A stretch of 64,000 bases of DNA from Effrenium voratum (GCA_963377175.1 CAUJNA010002746.1:675870-739869), one strand, 5' to 3'; positions 10,876 through 24,123 are shown, counted from the first letter of the stretch. Numbers and translations: made by a program. The notes: generated by a model not told the origin, from the letters alone.

Positions 10876-12027
10876 CTGGGTTTGGCCAAATGCTTCCCCT
10901 GGAAAACCAGTGATACACAGCGTACCAATCAAAGGGGAACCACCCGTGGCCACCAATTTGAGACGCCTGGGCTTTTGCCTTTTGCTTTCCCCTTGTGCGG
11001 CAAGCTCGAGGAGGGGTAGCCTCCAAAATATACACCCACCTCTATACCACACGAGGTGTGAGTGTCTCCGTTTAAAGGTTTAAAGGGAATCCAAAAGGAA
11101 ACCAGCCTACATTGAGACAAACCTTAGACTGAGCCATGGCAAGGGGAGCCCTTGCAGCCAAATGTCTAGTGGCTAGGGGCTGAGGACGATCAATGGTCGT
11201 AAGCATTGGAGGCCGGCATTTCTCAAGCTGGAAGCCGCACTTCCCAATGACATGCATCTGGCGTTCGGGTTAGGATCCGCTTGCGTTTTAGGCCGTTCGT
11301 GCCGGCAAAGCCTCGGGTTTTCCCCCCAAAAACGCAAGGGTGTCCTTTTGATGCCGCATGTTGACGTGGTGACCCGGTAGGCCCGGATGAGCGCTCATTT
11401 AGTGAAGCTGGCGTAGAGAAATGTGCCAAGATCCTGTCTTCCAAATTGCTCGCTGAGGTTTCACTTCCCAATCAATCCGAAGGACTTGGAGATTCGCAGG
11501 TGACCCGGTCTTCTATTCCTGAATTGGTTCATATGCCCGAAGTCCACAACCGGATGTGGCAGAGGTTTACCTTTTGTGAAACCCCGGGCGGTCGACTTCT
11601 ATTCACCCATGACCGGACGATTGAAACGAAGCCACCTTGAAAGCGGCCATTGGGGTGCCTTTTTGAGGATAGTTCAGTCTTCGTGTTCAGGTGGAAACCA
11701 CAAAAAGGAAACCGAAGCCCACCCCAATCAAAATCAACCAGGGGTGTATTAATCCGTGCCTCCCATTGTCACAGAAAGCGGAAACCTAAACCCCCTATAT
11801 TTCCCTCTCAACCACACTCAAGGGACTCCCCTCATAACAAAAAGGTGGCAACCCAACCCCTCTTTCGCCACTGCATCTCGGATAAGCCGGTCTCCCTTCA
11901 CGTGAAAGCGGCAACATAAACCCCTATATATGTTCCATACCCGTGCCACTGGCTGCCACATAAACCCCTATATATGTGCCACTGGGAAGATAAGCAAGCC
12001 ACCTCCAACTCACATAACTCCCCAAGC

Positions 12028-12056
12028 CTGCTGCGCGCCGTTGCCGAAGAAGAGCG
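12028..12056 (-). CDS. Very small candidate exon
   Basis: The GC-rich block 12010-12130 is exon-like, but two frames are open. I favour 2 nt plus LFFGNGAQQ between ctgcag|cg and cag|gcttgg, because it joins in phase with 13126-13184 and 10840-10875. The other reading contains RFAGAVPCCSALL. Confidence 0.22.
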
Positions 12057-13125
12057 CTGCAGCATGGGACCGCGCCGGCGAAGCGTTCTGGCCGCGGCTC
12101 ATCGGCGGGTTGGCGCGCCAACCCCCCCGGCGTCCGGCCCCCGAAAAGTGAACACTTTGCGGGCTCTCAAAATTGCGTGTGGCTTGGGTGTTTGCTTTGA
12201 ACCGCCATTTACAGGCTATTTTTGAGGATGTCACTTTAATGGACCCTGTGGTTGGGTGTGCCTCAAACATGAGGCACGGAATCCTCCGGAAATGGCAACG
12301 GTGTCCTTTTGGTTTGCCTTTGGAACGGTGGATTCCGCGAAAGTTACAAGCGAACCAACCAGTTCAAACAACAAAAGCCTGGTAACACGCAGCAAAATAC
12401 CGAGTTTCCTTTGTCCCCCTGCTTGCAAGATTTAGAACATTCACCCAAGAAAGCAAACAAAACCACAACTGTTGGAGTTCCGAAAACACTAAACTGATAA
12501 GTCAAGTCCTGTCCATGTTCCTAATAAACTACCGTTCATAAATCAGGAAGCCTCCCGAAAAGACATATATGCAACCCGTAAAAGTTTCTTCTTGCTGACG
12601 GCTGTGTTTCGGTATTGATTTGCGAATGATAAATTCAAACTCGTTGAATCTTCAGTCGATGGGCCACCCCAGCAGAAACAGATGTGAAACGCCCATGCCG
12701 CACGGATAGACTGGACAATCCGCCTTTGAAGGTGTTTGCTGAAAATTCATGCCCACAAGTTGGATGAATGTTGATTCTGGTCGACCTTCATGAGGGGATT
12801 GGATTGGTGGTATGGGGATAACCCCTGGTTCTAGAGAGTGAATGGGAAACTATGCCGGAACACCTTCAAACAACAACCCATATCTCAGCTTTCTGTGGTT
12901 TGATTGGATATGTTTGAAAGGTTAAGCATGGTTTCCCAGTTACCCTCTACAAGAACCAGAAGGTCCATCCCCCAAACCACCAATGCCAGCCACCAAGTAG
13001 AGGGAAGCTGAGTGGATTGAAGGTGCTCTGGGGTAGTTTCTCATCCAGATCAGTTAAAGGGAAGCTGACATATAGCATCCCCAACCAACAGTTGAAGGGA
13101 ACCAGACCATGTGGGCCACGCTCAC

Positions 13126-13184
13126 TCCGAGGCCCCGGCATGGCGGCCCCCGCCGCGGGAGCGCAGGTCGCAGGCCGCAGCGCG
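13126..13184 (-). CDS. Candidate internal exon
   Basis: Encodes ALRPATCAPAAGAAMPGPR. The acceptor is taggcag|c and the donor is cgga|gtgagc, a good consensus. Its single leading base completes a codon with the two bases left by exon 15074-15132. The composition is low-complexity Ala/Pro. Confidence 0.35.
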
Positions 13185-15073
13185 CTGCCTACGACTCAAC
13201 TGGCCAACGACTCAACCACCGACTCATCGGCTGGGGACCCCAAAGCGTGCTTTGAACTTGTCAGCGAAATGAAACAACTGGCAACTTGTGTCAACTTACG
13301 ACTAAACTGAAGCTGACATATAGGTGGTATTCCAAACCACCAAGTAGAGGGAAACACATTTAGTAACTTATGGGGCCATTGCTCTCTTGGTAAGTTTGGC
13401 CTTGGTTCAGAAGCATCTCGTTGTTGAGGCCCTTGCGATTTGCGACCGGGTGGACGTGGCCCAGGTCCCAAACCCCAACAATGGTCCGACGGGAGATGGC
13501 CTAGAGTAGGGCAGGCCTGCTTCCATACCTCCAACTCACGGCTCCCAATATTTCCCCCTAACCCCACCAATTGAAAACTCCCTCTAAGCTGGCTTGCAGT
13601 CGCGAACCCTTGTCCTTTGGATGCTCTGGTTGTGGTGACGGGGACACCCAGCTTAGCGAAAAAGAAAATGGGTGGAATTCACACCCAGAAACAATCAACA
13701 GAGAGCCCCGTTCAAGATGCCAGGATGGCCGGAACTCACGGTCAAATGGCAACAACGGAAGGCCTATTACAGATGACTGTGGGAAGTAGCGTATGTCCCA
13801 TCCGCAGACTTCTCACCGAGTTGGTGAGACTGCATCGAGAACTCGCTATGGGCAGCTGGTGACTCCAGAAGAAGAGAATTAGCATCAGAGGTAACGAATG
13901 CCGCCATATCCGGTGGGCGTGAAGGCAATTGCACGGGCCCCGTTTGCTTGCACACGGAGAGACTCTGTGAGTCACGGTGGTTGTATTCCAGCACGTGCAA
14001 AATCCTACCCGTTGGAACGCAGCAAGGACACGGGCGCGGGCGCTCATCCAACTCATCAACATAAACAGCAGTGATGGCAACTGGCCTGAAATGGCTTGGC
14101 TTGAACAGCTGTTATCAATTCAACCTGTCCAGGGCGCATGACCCTCACGGACCCATACACGCTTGCACGCCCATGGCGAGATGCCACTGGTGACGTTCCA
14201 AAGCGCGCGGCACCCTTTCGTTTGGTATGCAACACAATGATCAATGCAATGGTGGGGTTGGTCCTCAAATCCATCGACATGCTCAACCGGGCTGGCAAAG
14301 CCTTCACACTTTCCACCTCTGCTCCATGGGCTGCATGCCTGTCTCGAGCCACGCGTGATGGGCAAAAGGGGATGTCCCTTTCAGGGCGGCATCACATAGC
14401 CTGGCAGCCACGTCACAAGACTCAACTTGTGCGCAGTTGTTGTTGGCTGCGCAAACCTCGGCAAGATAGCAAAGGTGCACTTGTAGGAGCAAGGGCGCTG
14501 GAACTGCAAGAGATTCTGCGCCCGCTTCCATCCTGCAAAACGTCCGTGAAACAACTCAACATGTAGCAAGCATTTGGCTGTGCTGGAGGAGAATAGCCAC
14601 AGGGATTGTCGCATCCACCTCCAGCAGCTGGTTGGTGTCAGAACACGCAGGCAATGAAACCCGGCCGCCAAAGATGGCAAAACGGCCATGGTGTCGCGCT
14701 AATGCTTGATCATCGTAGAAAGGTTTTAGTGGAACCTCACAGGATGAGATGCTCCACATTGATGAGCGCGTGTCACAAGCGGCCTCGGCGTGGCAGCAAC
14801 AAGCATTGCGTTGCCCAGTGGGGATGCAGAGGTGGCCGGGCCTGAGCCTGCAGGTTGTCACATCAGCACAGTACAGGTCGACAACTTGCCCCTCTGCACA
14901 AGGGGAGGGATTCCACATCCAGTCAGCGCTTGCAACGGCCTCCCAAAGGCGATGCTTAAAACCACCAGAGGAAATCTAGCGGAACTCCACAAACCTTCCC
15001 CAAACTTCCTACCCCTCAAACCCCCCCCATTCGTTCTTGCAAAATCGGCTCGGCAGTGCCGACGCCCCAACGC
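13185..15073. other. Intron with local duplication, no exon called
   Basis: The motif gaagctgacatatag at 13062 recurs at 13310, and the ccaccaagtagaggga segment is duplicated nearby. ORFs over 100 codons between 13.7 and 14.9 kb overlap on both strands, have no splice-supported boundaries, and resemble chance ORFs. Confidence 0.35.
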
Positions 15074-15132
15074 CTTTGTCTATCCCGCTCCAGCACTTCT
15101 TCGCTTTGGAAGCGATTGGAGGAGGACACCAC
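15074..15132 (-). CDS. Internal exon
   Basis: Encodes VVSSSNRFQSEEVLERDRQ. The acceptor is gtcgcag|gtg and the donor is GC (aaag|gcgttg). Phase 0 at the start fits exon 16703-16765; together they read as a polar, coiled-coil-like segment (KELQ then VVSSSNRFQ). Confidence 0.55.
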
Positions 15133-16702
15133 CTGCGACGCGAAGCTGTTGTTTTTTCCGAGGCCAGTAGGAAGCGTCTGGTTTGGGGAGCCCCAGCTTG
15201 GTTGGATTTAAAGGGACGCCGAAAGGAAACCACCAGGAGTCCCCAACGTTGAGGTAACCCATATATGTCCCATGGCTATCAAGGACCCCCCCTAAAAGGG
15301 CACCAATCCCAATAGGGACTAGTAGCGACTAGTAAGGCACTTTGTAGGCTTCCTTTTGCGTGCCTTTTTGGGGGTCTTTCTTTGCGCGGCCCTTGAAAAC
15401 TGATGTCCAGAACCAGGGACACCCTTTGGCCCCGTCCCGAACCCAGAAAATCATAGACAAAGCCAGATATATCTTGACCACGAACCTCTGTGGCGGATCA
15501 ACCTGTGAAAGCCAAAACCAAACATTTACTCTCTGCGGAAGCTTTGGTCAGGACCTTCAGGCAGTTTCCGAGACAGATCCACCAAACCCATTCTCCATTT
15601 TGCTTTCGCATCTCCGTGGTTTCCAGAACAGGTAAGGCACTTTGGCAGCGTGAGACGGGACAGGATACGCATCATGTACGCATCCACTTACCTCTGGATC
15701 GAGAGTGCCCTGGAAGACATGCCTTGGAGATGCCATTTGTGAGACCACAAACTTCAGAACAAAGGCGACGTGACAACAACTTCAACACACAAATCAACGG
15801 TGAACAGCTGGCGTATTGGCTGTCCCTAACTTTTCCCACGGCCTCTGGCCGTTGGTCCCGACCAAGGCCGGACATGTGGCGATCAGAATTCCTCGCTCAT
15901 GCTTTGTTGTCCTCGCGGAGCGGGCATTCTCCCTTGCAAGCCAGAGGTCCGAAAAAGGTGCGACTAAGGGACTAGATAGTCACACATTTATGAATATAAG
16001 TTCGGTTTTGAAGTACCGACCTAGGAATCATCTGAAGGACCGCACTAATCAGGGATGGTTTGGAAATGATCTGTTTTTGGAGGGGATCCCTGACCACACA
16101 AGGTCCGGATTCATCCGAGGTACCCCATAACCCGCCCAGCCCCCCGATTCCAATTGGTTGGGACATGGGAACATTCGGATTCCATGTTGCAATTTCGCGA
16201 GGAACATCGGGTTCCCACGAGTCCACGGGTTTTGTGGGAACCCAAAAGCGAAAAACATGGCACGTGTCCTCCACCCGATCAAGCTCAACCAGGGGTGTGG
16301 CACCCTGAAATTAGGCAGTACAGTTCCCTGGTGGATAAGGGGGGTGACTAAACCAAAATGGGTTGAAATCTTGCCGTCAACACGCCTCCAACTGCAAGGG
16401 TGTCATTCTCAATGCGCCGTCTCCCTGCCATCTCCTGACTGTGCTGCGATTTCCGCTTCTCCTGGCGACGAAACCAATGAGATGCGGAGCTTATCCTGCC
16501 AGGCATGATATCTTCCGCGGATGAACTGAAACGAACTGTGTGCGCATCAGGGCAACAAAAAGGTTCCCCATTTTCAACCTTAAGACATCACCCCAACCGT
16601 AGGAAACTCACCCATGGGCCCAAAAGCTGCTTCAAACCGCACAAAAAGCGGACCCGCCCGCTGCAAGTTCTGGGCCAAACGAAACCAAAGCCGCGCCTTC
16701 GC

Positions 16703-16765
16703 CTGCAACTCCTTCGCCCCGTTGTAGAAGGCGCCCAGCTTCTCGTTGGGCACCATGATCTGCTC
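16703..16765 (-). CDS. Internal exon
   Basis: Twenty-one codons, EQIMVPNEKLGAFYNGAKELQ less its final residue when quoted in part (EQIMVPNEKLGAFYNGAK). The acceptor is cccccag|gag and the donor is GC (cag|gcgaag). It is phase 0 at both ends and in frame with neighbours at 17462-17536 and 15074-15132. The open frame continues beyond the donor, so a retained-intron reading cannot be excluded. Confidence 0.6.
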
Positions 16766-17284
16766 CTGGGGGTAACCGGAGACTACTTCCTTTACCTCCA
16801 TTTGATTAAGTCCCCTGGAAAAAGACAAATATGTCCAGTAGTGATAGATTCCCTTTAAAACCAACAGGGGGAAAAAAAAAGAGAAGAAAAACAACTTAAC
16901 TGATTGGAAGTTTACACTCGTTGTTCCAAGCTTCCAAGTGGGTTGCACACCCGGGCTTCCTTGAGACATACATCCGAAAACCAGGTTTGCAACAGAATCC
17001 TCACCAATTAGCTGAAGGTGATCTGCTACCAGTAAGAGACGCTGTCAAGACGAGTTGCTTAAAATGGGCGGGGGGGGGGGGGACCCCAACTTTGCCCATC
17101 TGGTACTGTATCCGTAGTGGGACACCCGTCCAACAGGGCTGCCACCTGAGCAGGTAGTGCTTTTAGAACCATCTACTAAAATTGCCCTTTGGCTCTGCTC
17201 ATCTGGCATAAGGATGAAGAACTAAGCTTGACAAACCAAGTCAAGGCAGCTGTTTGGGCATGCCTTCAAAAGGACATCTGGATG

Positions 17285-17393
17285 TGTGTGTGTGTGTATA
17301 TTTATTGGTCGCGCGCCATGTGTTTGATTTCTGTTCAGGGAACCCCGAAGGAAAACCAACCTTTTGGGGCGGTCCCCCTATCTTGACACACCC
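17285..17393. repeat. Short palindromic introner-like element
   Basis: Begins in gtgtgtgtgtgtatatt and ends ccccctatcttgacacacc. The centre reads ggaaaaccaaccttttgg, as in the other copies. It lies about 70 bp from the donor of exon 17462-17536. Confidence 0.5.
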
Positions 17394-17461
17394 ATCTGCA
17401 CTTTTAAAAAAATTAGGGGGGGCCATACGTTTCTCCGCCAGTCCGCAAGGACCACCATGAC

Positions 17462-17536
17462 TTGGAACAGCAGACCAGGCGGACCAGGCTCTGGGAAAGC
17501 CCATGATTTGAAAGCACCGCGCCGCATGACAGCCAC
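17462..17536 (-). CDS. Internal exon
   Basis: Twenty-five codons starting VAVMRRGAFKSWAFP and ending PGLLFQ. The acceptor is ggggcag|gtg and the donor is caa|gtcatg. Phase 0 at both ends is consistent with neighbours 18562-18624 and 16703-16765. Confidence 0.55.
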
Positions 17537-18561
17537 CTGCCCCGTTCCACATAATCCCACTCAACACAACTGAAGCTTGCTTCGGGTCGTCGATCGAAGC
17601 CTGTCCTTGCCCAACATGAAGGGGCTCAGGGGCGGCTCCTCCTTGCACACAGCGCACTGCTAAGCGCCAGTGTCCAAGGGGCTGCCTTTGTTCCATTTGT
17701 TGTGGGGCGACTTGATCCGCCTAGCCTCTGTCCAACACCTCTTTCCAACCATCATGGAAGTGCACAGGGTTGTGGACGACTACTATCAGACGTCGTCTCA
17801 AAAAGGTTCCCTTTCCACTTCCATGGAACTGGATGTTGCATAGGGGGTCTAGAAACAAAGGGTACCCTCACCAAGAACACACCTTGAACAAACCACCTAT
17901 CTGTATGAACCACAGGCAATAGTATTGGTGTGCTGTTGGTTTGACGATGAGAAGGGGACCTATTAAACAACTGAAATTGTCCCATAAGCCAACTTGCCCC
18001 CCCCGTTTTCTCAGGTCTTGTTGGGAAACAAGTTTGGTTTCTGAACATGGTGCACCTGTTGGTTTGGTAGTTGAAGGCAAGCCAAAAGGATACCAACCAT
18101 CTTTAGGGGACCCCTTTGATTATTTTGTCCGTTGGTTTTTCAAGCGTGCTGGTAGAATCGGGGTCCAGGAGAAACCCAGTCGAGTTGACCTGTTGAAGCC
18201 CACAAACATACCTTTTGGGGACCCTTGACAATCCAGGACGGAGTCAGAGTGGTCAGACTGTTCAAAGCTCAGCACGAAGTGACTGGCAGACTTGCAGACT
18301 TTGCAACACGCTCTCTTTCCTGGGGCTAAACAGACTTTTTGTGCATTTCCACAAACCCAAAGGACGCCTTTCTCAGAGTAGTTCCCTCCCATTTGGCCCC
18401 AAGTACATGAGGCAGATACCGCCCTGTCTACCAAGAAAGTTGTGAAGGTGTCCATAGGCTTACTTTCTGACCCCCGCGTTCCACCAAGAGCCGCCTACCC
18501 CTCGGGGCTTTTACGTGGGCCGCTGCGCGTTTGCTGCTAGAGACCTCCGCGCCCCGCGGGC

Positions 18562-18624
18562 CTTGAGGATGTACTTGGACCGCAGGCACTGGATGGGGTT
18601 CGTGGACAGGTGCGTGGCAGCCTC
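18562..18624 (-). CDS. Internal exon with NPIQCLRSKYI motif
   Basis: Twenty-one codons beginning EAATHLSTNP and containing CLRSKYILK. The acceptor is gtgccag|gag. A GC donor (aag|gcccgc) is preferred; a GT donor at 18545 is possible. The motif follows the last hydrophobic exons of the 37-21 kb group and would be cytosolic. Confidence 0.5.
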
Positions 18625-21019
18625 CTGGCACATCGCGGGAGTGGGACCCCGCCGAAATTTTCGAGCCCGCCGAAGGGCCCCAAATTGAAACTCATATCGA
18701 ATTGGGTTGGGCAAACTTTGCTTCAAACAGCCAAATTTTGGCCGGCGTCGGAGGCAAACCAAAAGAACCAAACGGAGGCTGTATAACAATAGGTTTCTGA
18801 AACATGTTTGAACATGGGGTTGGCCTAACCCCAGCCATTTGGGGGTCTTAAGCATGCGCATGTGCACTGTTTTTGAATCAACACAACTTCACAAAGCAGG
18901 GGCCAACACCCTTCCTGCAGTGTTCACAAAGCAGGTTCTCCATGATGGGAAACAGCAGCAACACCCGTCACGCTTGATTGAAAAGAAGTGGGGCACTTGG
19001 AGCGTGAAGCTAGAATCGACTCAGTTGCCAAGCGCATGCCGATTGAACTGGGATTGTCTCAAAGTAGGGACCTCTTATAGGATGGTTTGAAAGGGACAAA
19101 CTCCAGAAACGAGTGCCATTCCAGGTTTCCCGCCTTCCCAGCATTTGGTTCTGCATGTCTCGTAAGATAAACAAGCCGATTCTTGCAGGCCGGCAAACTC
19201 GCACCGCTCTCTTCCTGGATTCCTTTGCTCGCTCATGGATCCCCATAATGATTTCCCCCTTTGCTCCCTTTGAAAATCACTTGACCAAATTTCATGCGAG
19301 CTTGCTTTTGGAGGGGTGATGTTTAGGGGAAATTTCGGGACCCTCAAGGCAAAGGCTTCCCCTCGCCTGCTTCGCAACCTCCGAGAAAGGCGTCTTATTC
19401 TCCTCCTGGCGGCGCTGTTAAAACTGGAGCCCGGTGACCTCATGCAGCAGCACAAGAGCCACCTGTGAGTCGGCACCCCCGCGAATAGTGGTTGTCAGCC
19501 CAATGCCCCTAACCCGGCTGGTTTGAGGGTACCCGCAAAACAAAGCACAGCTCGCATTGGCCAACGGTTGGTGGCAAGAGGGTGCTTTACCCGGTCACTT
19601 GGTCATGCTTCAGCCGTGTACCGCCGAAAGGCACCTTGCGAAAAAGGGAACCCTGGCAACTGACGAGCGCACTTTGGCAGACCTTCACAAGCTGCATTCC
19701 CAACCCTCATCGTCTGGAATCCCACCTTCTCCGAATCCTCCCGGCACCTCGCAAAATGCTGCTTGGCATTCTAGGAAGCATAGGCGGTGATTGGCAGCTC
19801 ATTTGGTGGGTCAATGGGCCTAGTATTGGGAAACCCCCCCCCCCCCTCCCCTCCTAAAAGGGGGGACCCCCCAATCAAATCAAGCTGGTGTTCTACTTTG
19901 ATCCGGGGTTCCCATTAGGCAAATCTACACAGCCCCAGCTAGCCCGGTAAGATACACACGTTCGTGCTTTTGTGAACTCGCAGCTGGATGCTTCCAGAAC
20001 CCTCCAAGCCCTTGGAGCATGCCCCTGATTGTATGAACGGACCCCCGATGAGAGGCTCTGTGTGCTCAAAACGCATGGAGGAAGTTCTTGGCATTGCACT
20101 AAGGTGTGGACATGGGCCTCTCTTTTGTTGAGGGTGCCCCTTTGTTGGACGGCTTCAAAAGGCAACCAAAAGGACTCCCATCCATTCTGTGGGTTGAAGA
20201 CAACCCCAATCAAAAAAAAAAGTCTCAGCCAGGCCTCGCTCGTTCTTGGCTACGATTCATATTCTCCAAGAAAGAATCGGCCCCCTTGATCTTCGTCGAG
20301 GGTCCCAGTTTACTTCCACCAGGTCCGCCAGATTCTACTGAAATCTGGGGGAAAGATTTGCCCCAAAACGGGCGGGTTCCCGCTGGTTTCCCTTCAAACA
20401 ACGCGAAAAGAGTACCGAGAATCTAAAAAAAAAAAAGGAAGGCTTCTCTGGGAGCATTGCAGGCCAAGGCACGGCTTCACCACCAGGTTCAGCCTAAAGC
20501 GACCCACCGAACTGCCATGGGTGGAAAAATGGTGTGTGTGTGTGTGTGCGCGTCTCTGGGACCAGCTCAAGTGGTGGTTGTCCTTGAACTGCACTTCGAC
20601 AGGGGGTGGTGTCCCAAGAAAACCACGCCGAAATGTGTCTGTTTGCGCTTGGGCTCAGCGAAGCGTGCACACAGACCGAGACGAAACCACCCATGTTGGG
20701 GGATCCCCTATCCCCCAAATGGAAACGACGCACAGTGTGGAGATACACGTTCAGCAAGCTGAGCATGGAGCAAGGACGGCCTTTCTGTGCCGGAATACTC
20801 GAGCCCCTTATATGAAGTGGAAACAAGCCCTACCAAGGGCTCGTTGCCACCCCAAAACCTCTTCAACTGGCCAAAAGGTGATGTTGAACCCCCCCCAAAA
20901 AAAAACATACATATATATATATATATATATATACATATACATATCCACGCAACTCCAAACTTCCCCCACCGTAACCTCCCCAACCCCCCCACCCTCCCCC
21001 CATCCCCGGGCCAAGGCAC
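18625..21019. other. Intron with possible microexon
   Basis: A 24-nt stretch at 19432-19455 (VALVLLHE on the minus strand) is bounded by acag|gtg and gag|gtcacc and could be a microexon, but phase cannot confirm it. Introner-like arms occur at about 20105-20185. The remainder shows no coding signal. Confidence 0.3.
20911..20933. repeat. (AT)n microsatellite
   Basis: A perfect AT dinucleotide run flanked by acatac units, within an intron. Confidence 0.9.
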
Positions 21020-21093
21020 AGCGTCAGGTGGATGACCACGTGCGCCACAAAGGCGCCGCACATGGCCAGGCCCAAGGTCTGGCCCTTCAGCAC
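21020..21093 (-). CDS. Exon encoding a transmembrane segment
   Basis: Encodes VLKGQTLGLAMCGAFV followed by AHVVIHLTL. The acceptor is gcccag|gtg, phase 0, matching exon 22577-22645. The donor is uncertain (GT at ct|gtgcct, or GC sites nearby), so the low coordinate may move by about 15 bases. Confidence 0.5.
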
Positions 21094-21441
21094 CTGGGCT
21101 TTGTTGCTTCTTTCTGAGGCTAGGGTAAAACCATCAAAGCCTTTTAAATGGGCCGACAGCTTAGGGTCGGTGTTTTAGGGTTGGGGGTTGGTTTAGGCCC
21201 TTCTGATGATGGCCGACAAAGCCTTTGAAATGGTTTAGAGGAAAACCTACATGATAACCACCTTTGTTGTTCGGGGGTGTCGCCCAAAAAGGAAGATAGA
21301 CTCAGCGGAAACCTGATACCCATTGGTGAGAGCGCAAGCACATGTGAGCGAGTCTGGCCTAAAAACTTGAAGAAATTCAGAGCTCGTCCCCCCCCCACGT
21401 CTCGCCATACCATGCACTGGATGAATCTTAATTTAGATTTT

Positions 21442-21474
<33 letters not shown>

Positions 21475-21489
21475 AAAAAAAAAAAAAAC
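21442..21489. repeat. 29-base C tract next to A tract
   Basis: Positions 21442-21470 are uninterrupted C, followed two bases later by an A-rich run. The minus strand is G-rich and could form G-quadruplexes. Homopolymer length may be affected by sequencing error. Confidence 0.8.
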
Positions 21490-22576
21490 AAAAAAATGAA
21501 AATGTTGGCGTGGTGTTCCTCTTGGTCTCCCTTTAAACCGAGCAAGGGGTGCAGATCCTGACGACAAGACACACACCCCACAGCTTCCCCAAAGTCCCCG
21601 GGTCCCCGACTCCAGCGCCCAGACCGCCATGCACGCCCCCGCTCATCCTTGGCTCGCGAGCTACGGGGAGCACCAGCGAGCTGGACGGGGAGGGAAAATT
21701 GGAAAGAGAGCTGCGACTGAAAAATATTCCATGAGCTTGTTACAAGTTCCCTCACATGTCACAGGCGTCACCTGGTCTCTTCTTAAAATGAACATGCGCT
21801 TCACCTTTTTGTAGGGCACTTGATCGTTGCATCCTATGCGGTCCACATGACTCAACTACAAAGCCTGCCCGCTGCCGCGTCTTGGATCGGAAAATAAATG
21901 GTTAGCAGGGGGCGTACCTCGTTGGGTCGAATCCCCGCTCCAACTTGCATGACTTGAAACGGGCAAAGTGGTTTTGCTCCAGTGGCAAGGTATGTCGCCC
22001 TTCACCGTGATGAATGCAGGAATTCTCCCCAGAGTCCCAAAATGGACGGGAGGCTTCGGGACCCTGCCGCTCTTTTCATGGCTCAGAGAGAGAGAGATAT
22101 GTGCTTACGACCAGCACACCCAGTTTAAGAACCGGCTGATGCAGCAAATGCCAAGAAAAAGCAGGTGTGGGTTTAGAGGTTCTACAGGGTCTGGGCGGGC
22201 TAAATCTACTTTGCACCACAGGGTAGGCGGTTTATCCCATTGTAGGCCTTCATCCATCCAAGCTTGGTGCAGGATTTTGTCCATCCACATGGAGGGACCC
22301 TGGAAATGATGGCTTTCATATTGGTGTCTCGTTGAACCAACTTGAAAAAGGGCACCCTCAAAAAACACACACACCAAATGTGTGGTGTGGATTGGTGTGT
22401 TCGAGGTGAGACTGGCTTTCGTTTGAGAGCCAAACGGTCAAATCCCCAACCCTCCAATCAAGGTGTCAACATGTGGCACCGGTGCGATGTCTCTTTGAGC
22501 CTGTAAACCCAAACCTGCCTTTTTGGGGGGGCATCCTTCAATCCTCTCCCCATCTCCGGCTGGGCCGCTGATTCAC

Positions 22577-22645
22577 TTTGAAGACCAGCGCAGAGGCCAG
22601 CAGGCCCAGGGGCAGGCACAGCAGCTGCTGCCCAAACCAGTGCAC
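22577..22645 (-). CDS. Exon encoding a transmembrane segment
   Basis: Twenty-three codons, VHWFGQQLLCLPLGLL then ASALVFK. The acceptor is tctcgag|gtg and the donor is aaa|gtgaat. It is phase 0 at both ends and joins in frame to 23366-23453 and 21020-21093. Confidence 0.6.
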
Positions 22646-23365
22646 CTCGAGAGATGCGGCTTCCTTCTGCTCGTGTGGCTTGGTCTTGGGTGAAGTTAGG
22701 CAACCCAAAGGACCTTGTGGTTTTCTTGGTGGGCTCCCTTTTGAAGCTAGGTGAGAAAAGGGTAGTTGCTGAAGTATTTTGAACTTTACACCAAGCTAAA
22801 ACGGATAGCCGAAGGAGAATAACAAACACCCCTCGGTTGTTCTCCTCCATGGACAGATTTCTGCACGATCCACCGTCAAATCCTCAGAGTTTGCTTGCGA
22901 GGACCGTGTGTTGCCCAAAGGAATGCATCAAAACCGCATATAGTACTCACTTCCCGTGGATGGCCCAAAGAAAGTCCAAACTTTTCATTAACCCGCTCAA
23001 GTGGTCTTCCCAAAAAGTATATAAAGTCCAGGAAGTGAGAGTATGCTTCTATCTGCTGGATAAGCTTGCAGATTTGACAATAGATGCAAAGTTCCGTGCT
23101 TGCAGTGTGAGCTGAGCCGACCCTTGAAGACTGCACCATCTAAAATGGAGGTGTGTCCCTCACTGATAATTACATGAGTCGCAGTCAATATTCACCTGGG
23201 ACTATGGTGAGTAACCCCCCATATCCTAATGGTATTGTGGTAAGTGCGCCCCATGTCCTTGCTAATTACCACAGATGACAGTAAATGCTGACCCGCTTTT
23301 CCTTAAATAGAGACTTCCGACAGGGGGTCCTTTTACGGTCATCCAGGGGAGCAGGGTGCTTTGAC

Positions 23366-23453
23366 CATCCTGAGTACGGCAGCCTCATCGCTGGAGAAGT
23401 AGAACTTCCTCGCCCACCGCAGAGTCTTCCAGTGGTCGTAGAAGTAGATGTAA
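23366..23453 (-). CDS. Exon, amphipathic linker after membrane helices
   Basis: Encodes YIYFYDHWKTLRWARK then FYFSSDEAAVLRM. The acceptor is gtcgcag|t and the donor is atg|gtcaaa. The pattern of an aromatic helix, LRW.RK, then an acidic loop loosely resembles a conserved loop after the 'RYA' helix in protist CSC1/TMEM63-like proteins. That is a resemblance from memory, not a match. Confidence 0.55.
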
Positions 23454-23605
23454 CTGCGACGCCAAAACATCCACACGTCGCGTGAGTCGTTGCAACAACC
23501 AAGCCTCCCAACAGACCTCCCCCGGGATTAGGGCAAAATTCAACTTGTTGCAACCCCATTGAAGAGGACCTGAAAGAGGATGTGCCCTTTGATGAGTTGG
23601 GGGTA

Positions 23606-23693
23606 TCTCCAAATGTGGGAACCCCCAACCTAGGTGGTCCCTTTTGTTTCCTTCAGTCAGCCCAAAAAGGGTACCCTCGAAAAGACACATCCA
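23606..23693. repeat. Short palindromic introner-like element
   Basis: Reads aacccccaacctaggtggtc ... gggtaccctcgaaaagacac, the reverse orientation of copies such as 9105-9196. Confidence 0.5.
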
Positions 23694-24069
23694 CATGTTC
23701 CAAAGACTGTGTCCGATTCAATTTGGGACCCAACATTTCAAAAGGGTGCTGGTTGCAAACAGGTCCAACAGAAAGACACGTCTCCCCTGTTTCGACAGCC
23801 CCAGGCTCAGGCGATTGAATCAGCCGGTGCTATATAAGAAGCCCGGGAACGGCCGGCGTCTTCAATTGTGGCCGCTCCTTTAAGGGCGACATCCCCGAAA
23901 AAAGCAACAACGCCAACCCCAAGAAGGGCGATCGACCGTATTCGACACCAATCCGAAAGAGGGGCGGATTGGCCTCGAAACAGAGGCGGCACCAGCCCCT
24001 AAGATCTGTTTACCCCTCCAAAAACAGGCGAGACGAGAAACAAGTCACCCCCCCCGATTCGATTCCAGC

Positions 24070-24123
24070 GCCCAGCAGCATGTGCGAGATCATGAAGGTG
24101 CCATAGGTCATCAACATATATGC
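24070..24123 (-). CDS. Exon encoding a transmembrane segment
   Basis: Eighteen codons, AYMLMTYGTFMISHMLLG. The acceptor is ccccgag|gca and the donor is probably GC (ggc|gctgga), with later GA/GC alternatives. The leading phase matches exon 24551-24623, continuing its hydrophobic helix. Confidence 0.5.

Noticed and set aside
13742..14918. Overlapping 100-140-codon ORFs on both strands
   Set aside because: No coherent splice boundaries and no GC rise; consistent with chance.
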